Assembly: GCA_040702975.1 (NCBI GenBank)
Contig: CP159990.1
Location: 1 to 64,000, forward strand
DNA length: 64,000 nt
Reading direction: 5' to 3'
Source of the DNA: Roseburia hominis
GTDB lineage: Bacteria; Bacillota; Clostridia; Lachnospirales; Lachnospiraceae
Shown: piece by piece, positions 22,351 to 30,483 of the stretch
How positions within the stretch are numbered: the first letter of the stretch is position 1
How the letters are laid out: every line of letters starts with the position of its first letter
Position numbers and translations under genes: made by a program
Notes under the pieces: generated by a model
The model's input: the letters and a program-made list of their open reading frames with translations, nothing else
Told to the model about the DNA's origin: nothing
Databases searched by the model: none

Positions 22351-22613
22351 CAATCGCTCACCTCCACTAATTCCAGCTTATCCAAATCTGCAATAAAATC
22401 GTGTAAATCAGCTCTAATACAGTCAGCGTCAGCGCAATACTGAGCACATAATGCCTGACATATCTTGTCCAAACTTCGTTTTTCTATTGCCAGCCAAAAA
22501 TCTTTAGCACTATTATCTAAAACATAAACTCTTTTATTTTTCTCATTAATTATGTATACTTCATCATCTAATACTTGCCACGATATAGTGGCGGCATATT
22601 CCACCTTCGTCAT
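22350..22613 (-). CDS. PqqD-family peptide chaperone (RRE)
   Basis: This 87-aa protein matches PqqD-like RiPP recognition elements, which bind the leader of a precursor and present it to the radical SAM enzyme. The pattern is a short beta-strand region (VLDDEVYIINEKNKRVYVLD), the conserved NSAKDFWLAIE helix and a C-terminal helix pair (residues 60-87). It is the first gene of the minus-strand unit and its stop overlaps the radical SAM start. The divergent 61-bp palindrome lies just upstream, pointing to regulation together with the opposite peptide gene. GGAAGGA precedes the ATG. Confidence 0.88.
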   Translation of the reverse strand: MTKVEYAATISWQVLDDEVYIINEKNKRVYVLDNSAKDFWLAIEKRSLDKICQALCAQYCADADCIRADLHDFIADLDKLELVEVSD

Positions 22614-22696
22614 TAGTGCATATCCTTCCCTTCACAGCAACATTTGCCTATTTTTTATTTCTCGCTTTTATCATCTCTTATCCTACATCATTTTTC

Positions 22697-22757
22697 CAAA
22701 AAAGTTTATGATGTTCCACGTGAATTTTTTTCTCGTGAAACATCATAAACTTCTTTG
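22697..22757. promoter_or_regulatory. 61-bp palindrome, candidate operator between divergent RiPP and signal-peptide genes
   Basis: Arms 22697-22724 and 22730-22757 match at 25 of 28 positions when inverted, around a T5 centre. No gene ends here, so a terminator is not expected; the site lies 84 bases from pqqD and about 50 bases from the signal-peptide ATG. The left arm holds TGTTCCACGTGAA, which equals the first 13 bases of the parS consensus. The duplicated HTH regulator encoded nearby is the likely binder. Confidence 0.7.
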
Positions 22758-22807
22758 TAATTTTCATTTAAAATTCAAATAAATCAACACAAATTAAGGA
22801 GGTCTTT

Positions 22808-22954
22808 ATGAAACACATTAAGAAAAATATTATTATCATTATACTGATACTCTCTCTTATTAACGGAATTGCATCTACCGTTTTGCCTTCTACTCTATCA
22901 GTGTTTACTTATGTTGCTGATAATGGAGGCGGATTTGATCCCGGTAATGTTTAA
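22808..22954 (+). CDS. 48-aa exported peptide, candidate signalling peptide of the regulator
   Basis: This peptide begins ATG eight bases after AAGGAGG. Residues 1-6 (MKHIKK) are basic and 8-18 are almost all Ile/Leu, forming an export signal; the tail ends ADNGGGFDPGNV. Short peptides of this kind next to TPR-type regulators (PapR, NprX, SHP) are exported, trimmed and re-imported to control the partner. Its last 50 bases overlap the 3' end of the HTH-TPR gene on the opposite strand, a tight convergent arrangement. It could instead be a second RiPP precursor, since it has GGG before a possible core. The mature form is not known. Confidence 0.72.
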   Translation: MKHIKKNIIIIILILSLINGIASTVLPSTLSVFTYVADNGGGFDPGNV

Positions 22955-24749
22955 ATTTCTCATAAAAGTGGAACTTCGAACTGGTTATATACTTTTCAAC
23001 CAATTGATATCTGGCCTCATGCCGGTATAGTTTTAACGAATCGCCCCCTCTTACATAGAATAAGGCGCATTCTTCTTTGCTCTCCTGATCCATCGCACTG
23101 GCCATGGTAACTAACGCCCTACCTATTCCATTTCCCTTCCCGGCTTCCATGGCCACTTCTATTCGTTCCTTCGAATACCCAATCGCTGTTTCTGTCTGCC
23201 CAAGTTCTTCCAAAGCTGTAGCCAGATTTCCTACTACTAACTCCCATTCCAATATATGGAACACATTCCTTACCCGACCGCTATTTAACGCCTGAAGCTG
23301 CATTTTCAACACCTGAGCCGCTTCAGCTTTTCTTTGTTCCCCAAATAAAATTAATGCAATTATACTTAATACGCTGTGCTCTTCTGTCGTAAAGCTTTGC
23401 TCAGTCATTTTTATCTTTTGTAAATCAACCGTTTCTTGCAGTATCTCTGCAAGAATAGCCAAACTTTCTTCCCCACTTATTTCTCCCTTGCAATACCGTA
23501 TTTTTGTTTTCTCACTTTGTAAAAACTGTCGGTTCTCAGAGTATGACATATCCAGTCTTTGTTCAATTTCTATCAATTTTTCATATGCCTCATCATACTT
23601 CAATTTATGTAATTTCCCGAAATACTCTCTTTTCAGTTCCAGCACCTCATAATCCTCTACCATAATGACCGTATGAACCGTGCTGCCCTTCCGTCCCATT
23701 TTCTCCAACAATTTACAGATTACTTTATTCCTCGGACTGCTCCTGCCATTTTCTATTCTCGACAAGGCTTCCTGAGTACAGATATCTTCGCACAAAGCCT
23801 CTTGAGATATTCCTCTTGACACGCGCATTCTCTTAATTAATTCGTAATCAATCTCAAACCGTCGATTAATATGCTGAAACAACCGGAATTTTTCAAATGA
23901 AATTTCGTATGCTTTTTCCGTTTCCAAAAGGCTGGCACGCTCTTGTCTGAGAACCCTGACCAGTTCCGGTCTAATCCCTCGAAACTCCAATATTTTTGCA
24001 TACTGTCCCAGGATTTTCGGCATATACAGAAGCTTTCCCGTATCCCTCAAAATAGTCAATGCTCTTCGAGTGTAACCTTCGAGATATTCCGCTTCTTTTC
24101 TCCAATCACATATTTTTCCGAGAAGAATCACCGCATACGGAAGCACCTTCACGGCCTCGATATCCAGCAGTTTTCTTTCATTAATATACTCTAAAAGCTC
24201 CCTTACCTCTTTTTCTGACCTCGCCTCTCCGATTCCAAGGCAGATTTCCCAGCGGAACAATAAGAGCTTGATTTCCTCCGCACTGAGCGCGATTTCTCTT
24301 ATTGCGTTTTCAAGCGGCATGCTTTGCCCTATCGCTTCCTCGACATACCGCAGAATTGTCTCTGCATTTTCTCCCTTTATCCAACCAATCTGCGCCCGCT
24401 CCTGCATGATAAACTGCCGGTGCAGCGGCTTTGCAGCAACCTTCCGTCTCTCATACTCTTTCAAATGTGTTTCCGCTTCCTCTAACCGGCTGTGGCAGAT
24501 ACTTTTCTGAACGAGATACTGCAATTCGTAAATCTCATAGGCGTCCCGAGGCAGAATATATTCCAGACGTTCTGTCGATTTTCCTAATCTTCCGAATATC
24601 CTGTCCAGCATAAAATAATCGATTGCCGTCTGATTTTGTTCGATACGCGCAAAATGAGCCACAGAACACAAGCCCTCGCAGACCTGCTTTTGGCCAAGGC
24701 CCGACTCCTGCCTTATTTGATAAATGATGTCTCCAATCTCTTTTCCCAT
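22905..24749 (-). CDS. Double HTH-TPR regulator (RRNPP-like)
   Basis: This 614-aa protein is built as two similar halves. Each starts with an XRE helix-turn-helix (about 1-60: GDIIYQIRQESGLGQKQVCE; about 307-365: LIKRMRVSRGISQEALCEDI followed by LSRIENGRSS) and goes on with a TPR-like helical array (about 65-300 and 370-610). Single-unit members (PlcR, Rgg, NprR class) have about 300 aa and act as dimers bound to peptide, so this may be a covalent dimer. The first HTH is less canonical (SVAHFARIEQNQTAI). It is convergent with the 48-aa peptide gene and sits beside the radical SAM locus. It likely reads the peptide signal and binds the palindrome at 22697-22757; both points are inferred. Confidence 0.87.
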   Translation of the reverse strand: MGKEIGDIIYQIRQESGLGQKQVCEGLCSVAHFARIEQNQTAIDYFMLDRIFGRLGKSTERLEYILPRDAYEIYELQYLVQKSICHSRLEEAETHLKEYERRKVAAKPLHRQFIMQERAQIGWIKGENAETILRYVEEAIGQSMPLENAIREIALSAEEIKLLLFRWEICLGIGEARSEKEVRELLEYINERKLLDIEAVKVLPYAVILLGKICDWRKEAEYLEGYTRRALTILRDTGKLLYMPKILGQYAKILEFRGIRPELVRVLRQERASLLETEKAYEISFEKFRLFQHINRRFEIDYELIKRMRVSRGISQEALCEDICTQEALSRIENGRSSPRNKVICKLLEKMGRKGSTVHTVIMVEDYEVLELKREYFGKLHKLKYDEAYEKLIEIEQRLDMSYSENRQFLQSEKTKIRYCKGEISGEESLAILAEILQETVDLQKIKMTEQSFTTEEHSVLSIIALILFGEQRKAEAAQVLKMQLQALNSGRVRNVFHILEWELVVGNLATALEELGQTETAIGYSKERIEVAMEAGKGNGIGRALVTMASAMDQESKEECALFYVRGGDSLKLYRHEARYQLVEKYITSSKFHFYEKFKHYRDQIRLHYQQHK

Positions 24750-24812
24750 AAAATTAACTCTTTTCTTAGCCCTTACAAGATAATTTTACCAAAATCAGGA
24801 AAGTTTCTCAAT

Positions 24813-24870
24813 TCAAACCTTGTGAAATGGCCATATGGGATGCCTTATGGTTATTCTCTGGGAACCTGCC
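24813..24870 (-). repeat. Partial copy of the 46-bp intergenic repeat
   Basis: The stretch ccttgtgaaatggccatatg followed by ggatgccttatggttat is a diverged single unit of the repeat found at 28372-28520, 38793-38890 and 62274-62365, here in the reverse orientation. Confidence 0.6.
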
Positions 24871-25158
24871 TTATCTGCTTTATTTTCTAAAAGGCGACAC
24901 CTTTATCTACAATCGGCATTGCAGCCGTCTCTATTAAACTTATAAAATTCTACATATTGCTTTTCCGACGCCTGCGGTGTATGATTAATTCACTATCGAG
25001 GCAAAGAATTCAAAAGGGTCACAAATTCATGGCTGATCGCCAAAGCATTTCATAATGTCGACAAAACGGAACGGACAGGAGGGGATAACTATGACCTTAT
25101 AATTTCTTTTTTTTATTTGTAATGTACCAGATGACTATGATACACTTAAGGAGGATAC

Positions 25159-26001
25159 ATGGACTATAAACAAAATATCATACCGCTGAAAGACCTGAAC
25201 CTGACCAGCAAATTCCTTTTTGACGAAGTAATGGATGATCCGCAGACTCATCAGGATGTGCTCAGTATTATTTTCGGGAAGAAGATTCCGCTTCTTGACA
25301 AAGCAGAGACTGAAAAGGAGTTGCGGGTGTCGCCCCTGATTCGCTCCATCCGCCTGGATGTGTTTTCTATTGATGAGGAAAATGTGATTTACAGCACAGA
25401 AATGCAGGCACAGAAGAAAGTTGACCTGGCAAAGCGGAGCCGGTACTACCAGGCTCTTATCGACACCGGACTTTTGAAACCCGGTATTCCGGATTACAAT
25501 TTGCTGAATACTTCATACATTATCCTTATCACGCCTTTTGACCTGTTTGGTTACGGGAAGTATCAATACACTTTCGAGGCCAGATGCCGGGAAGTCCCGG
25601 AATGTATACTGGAAGATAAGGCTACACGCATATTTCTGAATACACGTGGAACGAACGACGATGAAGTTTCACAAGAGCTGGTGGATTTTTTGCACTACCT
25701 GGAAAATACGACGGCCTCCGTGGCAAGCGCTTCTGGCAGTGAACGAATCCACCGGATTCATGAGCGGGTGCATAAGGTCAAACTCAGCGAAGAAATTGGA
25801 GTGAAGTATATGCAGGCTTGGGAAGAAAAATATTTTGATCGGGAAGAAGGACGCAACGACCTTTTAAAATCACAGATTAGGAAAAAACTCATAAAAGGCA
25901 AGTCCCCTGAAATCATCGCCGATGAAGTAGAAGAAGAACTGGACACTGTCCTGACAATCATTCAGGAAATTACTGAGGAAGATACAAGCAATAACCAATA
26001 G
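25159..26001 (+). CDS. Rpn family recombination-promoting nuclease/putative transposase, copy 1
   Basis: This 280-aa protein matches the Rpn/YhgA-like PD-(D/E)XK family (PDDEXK_2). The N-terminus LTSKFLFDEVMDDPQTHQDV and the catalytic set D67 with E81-x-Q83 (IRLDVFSIDEENVIYSTEMQ), then KRSRYYQALID, are characteristic. Such proteins cut DNA and have been linked to RecA-independent recombination and phage defence. The C-terminal part (about 215-280) has a charged EEGR linker and a helical tail. An in-frame ATG at 25810 has GGAG about 8 bases upstream and could give a separate 63-aa C-terminal product, as reported for E. coli Rpn genes. AAGGAGG precedes the main ATG. It is first of three tandem copies. 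Confidence 0.9.
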   Translation: MDYKQNIIPLKDLNLTSKFLFDEVMDDPQTHQDVLSIIFGKKIPLLDKAETEKELRVSPLIRSIRLDVFSIDEENVIYSTEMQAQKKVDLAKRSRYYQALIDTGLLKPGIPDYNLLNTSYIILITPFDLFGYGKYQYTFEARCREVPECILEDKATRIFLNTRGTNDDEVSQELVDFLHYLENTTASVASASGSERIHRIHERVHKVKLSEEIGVKYMQAWEEKYFDREEGRNDLLKSQIRKKLIKGKSPEIIADEVEEELDTVLTIIQEITEEDTSNNQ

Positions 26002-26008
26002 GCGACCC

Positions 26009-26045
26009 AAGAGGAAGGCGCGCTATTTTATGGCACCTTCCTCTT
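26009..26045 (+). terminator. Terminator-like hairpin after Rpn copy 1
   Basis: Arms aagaggaagg and ccttcctctt enclose a short loop and are followed by aatatttt. A near copy follows Rpn copy 2 (27170-27206). Confidence 0.65.
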
Positions 26046-26307
26046 AATATTTTAACTTTTTACATCACTACTTTAACCTCTATCAAACTTATACCATTCT
26101 GCATATTGCTTTTCCGGCACCTAAGGTGTATGATTAATTCACTATCGAGGTAAAGAATTCAAAAGGGTCACAAATTCATGGCTGATCGCCAAAGCATTTC
26201 ATAATGTCAACAAAATGGAACGGACAGGAGGGGATAACTATGACCTTATAATTTCTTATTTTTGTTTGTAATGCACCAGATAACTATGATACACTAAAGG
26301 AGGATAC

Positions 26308-27162
26308 ATGGACTATAAACAAAATATCATACCGCTGAAAGACCTGAACCTGACCAGCAGATTCCTTTTTGACGAAGTGATGGACGATCCGCAGACTCAT
26401 CAGGATGTGCTCAGTATTATTTTCGGGAAGGAGATTCCGCTTCTTGATAAAGCAGAGACCGAAAAGGAATTACGGGTGTCGCCCCTGATTCGTTCCATCC
26501 GTTTGGATGTGTTTTCTATTGATGAGGAAAATGTGATCTACAGCACAGAAATGCAGGCACAGAAGAAAGTTGACCTGGCTAAACGGAGCCGGTACTACCA
26601 GGCTCTTATCGATACCGGACTTTTGAAACCCGGTATTCCGGATTACAATCTTCTGAATGCTTCGTACATTATTATCATCACACCGTTTGATTTATTTGGT
26701 CATGGGAAGTACCAATATACTTTTGAGGCCAGATGTCGGGAAGTTCCGGAATGTATACTGGAAGATCAGGCTGTCCGCATTTTTCTGAATACGCGAGGAA
26801 CAAACGACGATGAAGTCTCAAAGGAACTGGCAGATTTTCTTCATTATCTGGAAAACACGACAGCCTCCGTGGCAGATGCTTCTGGCAGTGAACGGATTCG
26901 CCGGATTCATGAGCGGGTGCATAAGGTCAAACTCAGCGAAGAAATTGGAGTGAAGTATATGCAGGCTTGGGAAGAAAAATATTTCGAACGGGAAGAAGGA
27001 CGCGCAGAAGGGCGCAACGACCTTTTAAAATCACAGATTAGAAAGAAGCTCTTAAAAGGTAAGTCCCCTGAAATCATCGCCGATGAAGTAGAAGAAGAAT
27101 TGAATACCGTCTTGACAATCATTCAAGAAATCACAGAGGAAAATACAAGCAATAACCAATAG
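26308..27162 (+). CDS. Rpn family recombination-promoting nuclease/putative transposase, copy 2
   Basis: This 284-aa protein is nearly identical to copies 1 and 3 in the nuclease part, with the same D67 and E81-x-Q83 set. Differences include Ala for Thr in LLNASYII and FGHGKYQY. The charged C-terminal linker is one RAEG unit longer than copy 1 (EREEGRAEGRNDLL). An internal in-frame ATG at 26959 would give a 67-aa C-terminal product. Its own leader and AAGGAGG site precede it, so each copy can be expressed separately. The role in DNA cleavage is known for the family only. Confidence 0.9.
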   Translation: MDYKQNIIPLKDLNLTSRFLFDEVMDDPQTHQDVLSIIFGKEIPLLDKAETEKELRVSPLIRSIRLDVFSIDEENVIYSTEMQAQKKVDLAKRSRYYQALIDTGLLKPGIPDYNLLNASYIIIITPFDLFGHGKYQYTFEARCREVPECILEDQAVRIFLNTRGTNDDEVSKELADFLHYLENTTASVADASGSERIRRIHERVHKVKLSEEIGVKYMQAWEEKYFEREEGRAEGRNDLLKSQIRKKLLKGKSPEIIADEVEEELNTVLTIIQEITEENTSNNQ

Positions 27163-27169
27163 GCTGCCC

Positions 27170-27206
27170 AGGAGGAAGGCATGCTATTTTATAGCACCTT
27201 CCTCTT
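27170..27206 (+). terminator. Terminator-like hairpin after Rpn copy 2
   Basis: Same form as the hairpin after copy 1: a gaggaagg arm, short loop, ccttcctctt arm and AT-rich end. Confidence 0.6.
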
Positions 27207-27468
27207 AATATTTTAACTTTTTATATCACTACTTTAACCTCTATCAAACTTATACCATTCTGCATATTGCTTTTCCGGCACCTAAGGTGTATGATTAATT
27301 CACTATCGAGGTAAAGAATTCAAAAGGGTCACAAATTCATGGCTGATCGCCAAAGCATTTCATAATGTCGACAAAACGGAACGGACAGGAGGGGATAACT
27401 ATGACCTTATAATTTCATATTTTTATTTGTAATCTACCAGACGACTATGATAAACTGAAGGAGGATAC

Positions 27469-28341
27469 ATGAACCACAAACAAAATATCATACCGCTGAA
27501 AGACCTGAACCTGACCAGCAGATTCCTTTTTGACGAAGTGATGGACGATCCGCAGGCTCATCAGGATGTGCTCAGTATTATTTTCGGGAAGGAGATTCCG
27601 CTCTTTGATAAAGCAGAGACCGAAAAGGAATTACGGGTGTCACCCCTGATTCGTTCCATTCGTTTGGACGTGTTTTTTATTGATGAGGAAAATGTGATCT
27701 ACAGCACAGAAATGCAGGCACAGAAGAAAGTTGACCTGGCGAAGCGGAGCCGGTACTACCAGGCTCTTATCGACACCGGACTTTTGAAACCCGGTATTCC
27801 GGATTATAATTTGCTGAATACTTCATACATTATCCTTATCACGCCTTTTGACCTGTTTGGTTACGGGAAGTATCAATACACTTTCGAGGCCAGATGCCGG
27901 GAAGTCCCGGAATGTATACTGGAAGATAAGGCTACACGCATATTTCTGAATACACGTGGAACGAACGACGATGAAGTTTCACAAGAGCTGGTGGATTTTC
28001 TGCATTACCTGGAAAATACGACAGCCTCCGTTGCAAACGCTTCTGACAGTGAACGAATCCACCGGATTCATGAGCGGGTGCATAAGGTCAAACTCAGCGA
28101 AGAAATTGGAGTGAAGTATATGCAGGCTTGGGAAGAGAAATATTTTGAACGGGAAGAAGGACGCGAAGAAGGGCTAAAAGAGGGTTATTCTTTAAAATTA
28201 AAGGATTTAATCAAAAAGAAACTCCTCAAAGGCAAGTCTCCTGAAATCATCGCCGATGAAGTAGAAGAAGAACTGGACACCGTCCTGACAATCATTCAGG
28301 AGATTACCACAGAAGACACAATTTCTAATCATAACAACTAA
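27469..28341 (+). CDS. Rpn family recombination-promoting nuclease/putative transposase, copy 3
   Basis: This 290-aa protein is the third tandem Rpn copy, starting MNHKQN instead of MDYKQN. The catalytic set is kept (LDVFFIDEENVIYSTEMQ). The middle of the gene is closest to copy 1 (DLFGYGKYQY and ECILEDKATRIFLNTRGTND), while the first part follows copy 2 (LTSRFLFDEV), a mosaic pattern that suggests exchange among copies. The C-terminal spacer is the longest and differs in sequence (EEGREEGLKEGYSLKLKDLI). The internal ATG at 28120 would give a 73-aa product. It ends before a 46-bp repeat cluster. Confidence 0.9.
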   Translation: MNHKQNIIPLKDLNLTSRFLFDEVMDDPQAHQDVLSIIFGKEIPLFDKAETEKELRVSPLIRSIRLDVFFIDEENVIYSTEMQAQKKVDLAKRSRYYQALIDTGLLKPGIPDYNLLNTSYIILITPFDLFGYGKYQYTFEARCREVPECILEDKATRIFLNTRGTNDDEVSQELVDFLHYLENTTASVANASDSERIHRIHERVHKVKLSEEIGVKYMQAWEEKYFEREEGREEGLKEGYSLKLKDLIKKKLLKGKSPEIIADEVEEELDTVLTIIQEITTEDTISNHNN

Positions 28342-28343
28342 AC

Positions 28344-28520
28344 CGAGATGAACGCCCATTGGCCATTCACTTAGGTATACCTAGGGGCATCCCGTATGGT
28401 CATTCGGCCGTCTCACAAGGTATACCCAAAGGGCATCCCGTATGGCCATTCGGCCGTCTCACAAGGTATACCCATAGGGCACCCCGCATGGCCATTCGGC
28501 CGTTTCACAAGGTATGCTTA
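28344..28520 (+). repeat. 46-bp intergenic tandem repeat cluster
   Basis: Units begin at 28374, 28419, 28465 and a terminal partial at 28511, spaced 45 or 46 bases. Each contains the palindromes GGTATACC, ATGGCCAT and CGGCCG, with a core of gggcatcccgtatggccat and ccgtctcacaa. Units are contiguous with no spacers. Related copies lie in at least five other intergenic places in the window. Confidence 0.9.
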
Positions 28521-28535
28521 ACAACAGCAAGAAAG

Positions 28536-28574
28536 AAAACGGGAGATGCACTATTTTCGGCACCTCCCGTTTTT
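28536..28574. terminator. Rho-independent terminator between Rpn cluster and ABC exporter
   Basis: Arms AAAACGGGAGaTGC and GCAcCTCCCGTTTTT pair almost perfectly, with A- and T-tracts on both sides; it can work in both directions. Confidence 0.85.
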
Positions 28575-28581
28575 CTATCCC

Positions 28582-30480
28582 CTACGCACTGATCGCATTT
28601 CCGGTATACAACTGATAATATTTCCCCTTCTCCGCAATCAACTGATCATGGGTTCCTCTCTCTATAATTCTTCCCTGTTCCAGAACCATAATACAATCTG
28701 AATTCCGCACCGTAGAAAGTCTATGGGCAATGACGAACGTTGTCCGTCCGTGCATCAATTTATCCATGCCTTCCTGTACAATCCGCTCCGTTCTGGTGTC
28801 GATGGAGCTGGTCGCCTCATCCAGAATCAGAACCGGCGGGTCCGCGATCGCCGCACGGGCGATGGCAAGAAGCTGTCTCTGTCCCTGGCTTAAGTTCGCC
28901 CCGTCTCCGGTCAGCATCGTATCGTATCCCTTCGGAAGCCTTCGGATAAATCCGTCCGCATTGGCGAGCTTCGCTGCTGCCACCACCTCTTCGTCCGTAG
29001 CATCCAGTTTACCGTAACGGATATTCTCCTTCACGGTTCCCGTAAACAAATGCGTATCCTGAAGCACAATCCCCAGGGACCGTCTCAGATCATCTTTTTT
29101 AATTTTGTTGATATTGATTCCGTCGTATCGGATTTTTCCGTCCTGAATATCGTAAAACCGGTTGATCAGGTTGGTGATCGTCGTCTTTCCGGCACCCGTG
29201 GAGCCTACAAATGCGATTTTCTGTCCGGGTGTGGCATAGAGCTTCACATCATGAAGAACAATCTTCTCATCAGTGTACCCGAAATCCACGCCGTTAAACA
29301 CCACGTCGCCCTTGACTTCCACATAATCCACGCTTCCGTCCGCCTGATGCGTATGCTTCCATGCCCAGCGTCCGGTTCTTGCCTCGCTCTCTACGAGCTT
29401 TCCGTCCTTCTCTGCCACATTTACCAGAGTCACATAACCGTCGTCCACCTCCGGCTTCTCGTCCAACAGCCGGAAAACACGATCCGCGCCTGCCATTGCC
29501 ATGACCACCGCATTGAGCTGCTGGCTCACCTGGTTGATCGGCATGCTGAAGCTCTTATTAAACGTCAGGAAGCTTGCAAGTCCTCCTAAGGTAAATCCGC
29601 CGATTCCATTCAGCGCCAGGATGCCTCCCACGATTGCGCAGATCACATAGCTGATATTTCCAAGCTGCGCATTGATCGGCCCCAACATGTTGGCGAAGGT
29701 ATTGGCCCGGTCCGCACTCACATACAGCTTTCCATTCAATTCCCGGAATTTTTCCTTGCTCTCTTCCTCATGACAGAAGACCTTCACCACCTTCTGTCCG
29801 TTCATCATCTCCTCGATATATCCATTGACCCTGCCTAGGTTAATCTGCTGCTCTCTAAAATATTTTCCGCTCTGTCCCGCCGCTTTCCTGGAGCTGGTAA
29901 TCATAATCGTGACCATGATCAGCGTCACGATGGTAAGCGGAATATTTAAGATCACCATGCTGACAAATACACTGACTACCGTAAATGCACTATTGATGAC
30001 CTGCGGAATACTCTGGCTGATCATCTGCCGGAGCGTATCGATATCATTGGTATATATAGACATGATATCTCCATGCGCATGCGTATCAAAATATTTAATC
30101 GGCAGCTTCTGCATATGCTCAAACAGATCATTTCGCAGATCTCTTAAGGTCCCCTGCGTCACATTTACCATAATCCTGTTATACGTATATGTCGAAAGCA
30201 CTCCGATCGCATAGAACACCGCCACACGGGCGATCGCATGTGCCAGCGGTCCAAAGTCCGGTTCGTCCGTCAGAAGAAACGGCGTAATGTACTCATCAAT
30301 CAGGTTTTTCGTAAACATGGTACCCTGTACGTTTGCCAGAACGCCCACGCAGATCAGGATCGCCACAAGAAAACAATGTGCTTTATATTTCCGGAACACA
30401 TACTGCATCAGACGTACAAATAATTTTCCGGGATTTTCCACCTTCGGTTTTGCTCCCCGCATTGCCATTGGTCCTGCCAT
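28582..30480 (-). CDS. ABC exporter subunit with canonical ATPase site
   Basis: This 632-aa protein fuses a six-helix exporter domain (about 40-330) to an ATPase domain with Walker A GSTGAGKTT near 432, signature NLSQGQRQL near 533 and Walker B VLILDEATSSID near 557. The catalytic Glu is present. A roughly 40-aa insert precedes the ATPase domain (NVAEKDGKLVESEARTGRWA and on). It lies 3 bases after the other subunit, and together they look like the heterodimeric YheI/YheH (BmrCD/LmrCD) drug exporters. Substrate is unknown. The MarR gene ahead would control both. Confidence 0.92.
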   Translation of the reverse strand: MAGPMAMRGAKPKVENPGKLFVRLMQYVFRKYKAHCFLVAILICVGVLANVQGTMFTKNLIDEYITPFLLTDEPDFGPLAHAIARVAVFYAIGVLSTYTYNRIMVNVTQGTLRDLRNDLFEHMQKLPIKYFDTHAHGDIMSIYTNDIDTLRQMISQSIPQVINSAFTVVSVFVSMVILNIPLTIVTLIMVTIMITSSRKAAGQSGKYFREQQINLGRVNGYIEEMMNGQKVVKVFCHEEESKEKFRELNGKLYVSADRANTFANMLGPINAQLGNISYVICAIVGGILALNGIGGFTLGGLASFLTFNKSFSMPINQVSQQLNAVVMAMAGADRVFRLLDEKPEVDDGYVTLVNVAEKDGKLVESEARTGRWAWKHTHQADGSVDYVEVKGDVVFNGVDFGYTDEKIVLHDVKLYATPGQKIAFVGSTGAGKTTITNLINRFYDIQDGKIRYDGININKIKKDDLRRSLGIVLQDTHLFTGTVKENIRYGKLDATDEEVVAAAKLANADGFIRRLPKGYDTMLTGDGANLSQGQRQLLAIARAAIADPPVLILDEATSSIDTRTERIVQEGMDKLMHGRTTFVIAHRLSTVRNSDCIMVLEQGRIIERGTHDQLIAEKGKYYQLYTGNAISA

Positions 30481-30483
30481 CTT

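Larger units (their letters stand above)
24931..28341 (+). repeat. Three tandem copies of an approximately 1.15-kb Rpn unit
   Basis: Each unit has about 220 bases of leader and one Rpn gene; gene starts are 1149 and 1161 bases apart. Leaders share long identical blocks (for example gtatgattaattcactatcg and aggaggggataactatgacc). A hairpin with aagaggaagg/ccttcctctt arms follows copies 1 and 2. Copies are mostly identical in the nuclease part and differ at the C-terminal spacer, so duplication is recent. Confidence 0.9.

Noticed and set aside
24990..25158. Mini-frames (8 and 3 codons) in the Rpn leader
   Set aside because: ATG with AGGAGGGG and a stop two codons later is present in each leader, but the leaders are recent duplicates, so conservation carries no weight.
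28344..28520. Possible CRISPR array
   Set aside because: Units are contiguous and internally palindromic with no variable spacers, and no cas genes are present.
28359..28592. Open frame across the 46-bp repeat (peptide with GIPRGIPYGHS-like units)
   Set aside because: The frame is a by-product of the tandem repeat in an intergenic region; no ribosome binding site and the same frame appears wherever the repeat does, including 62270-62530.
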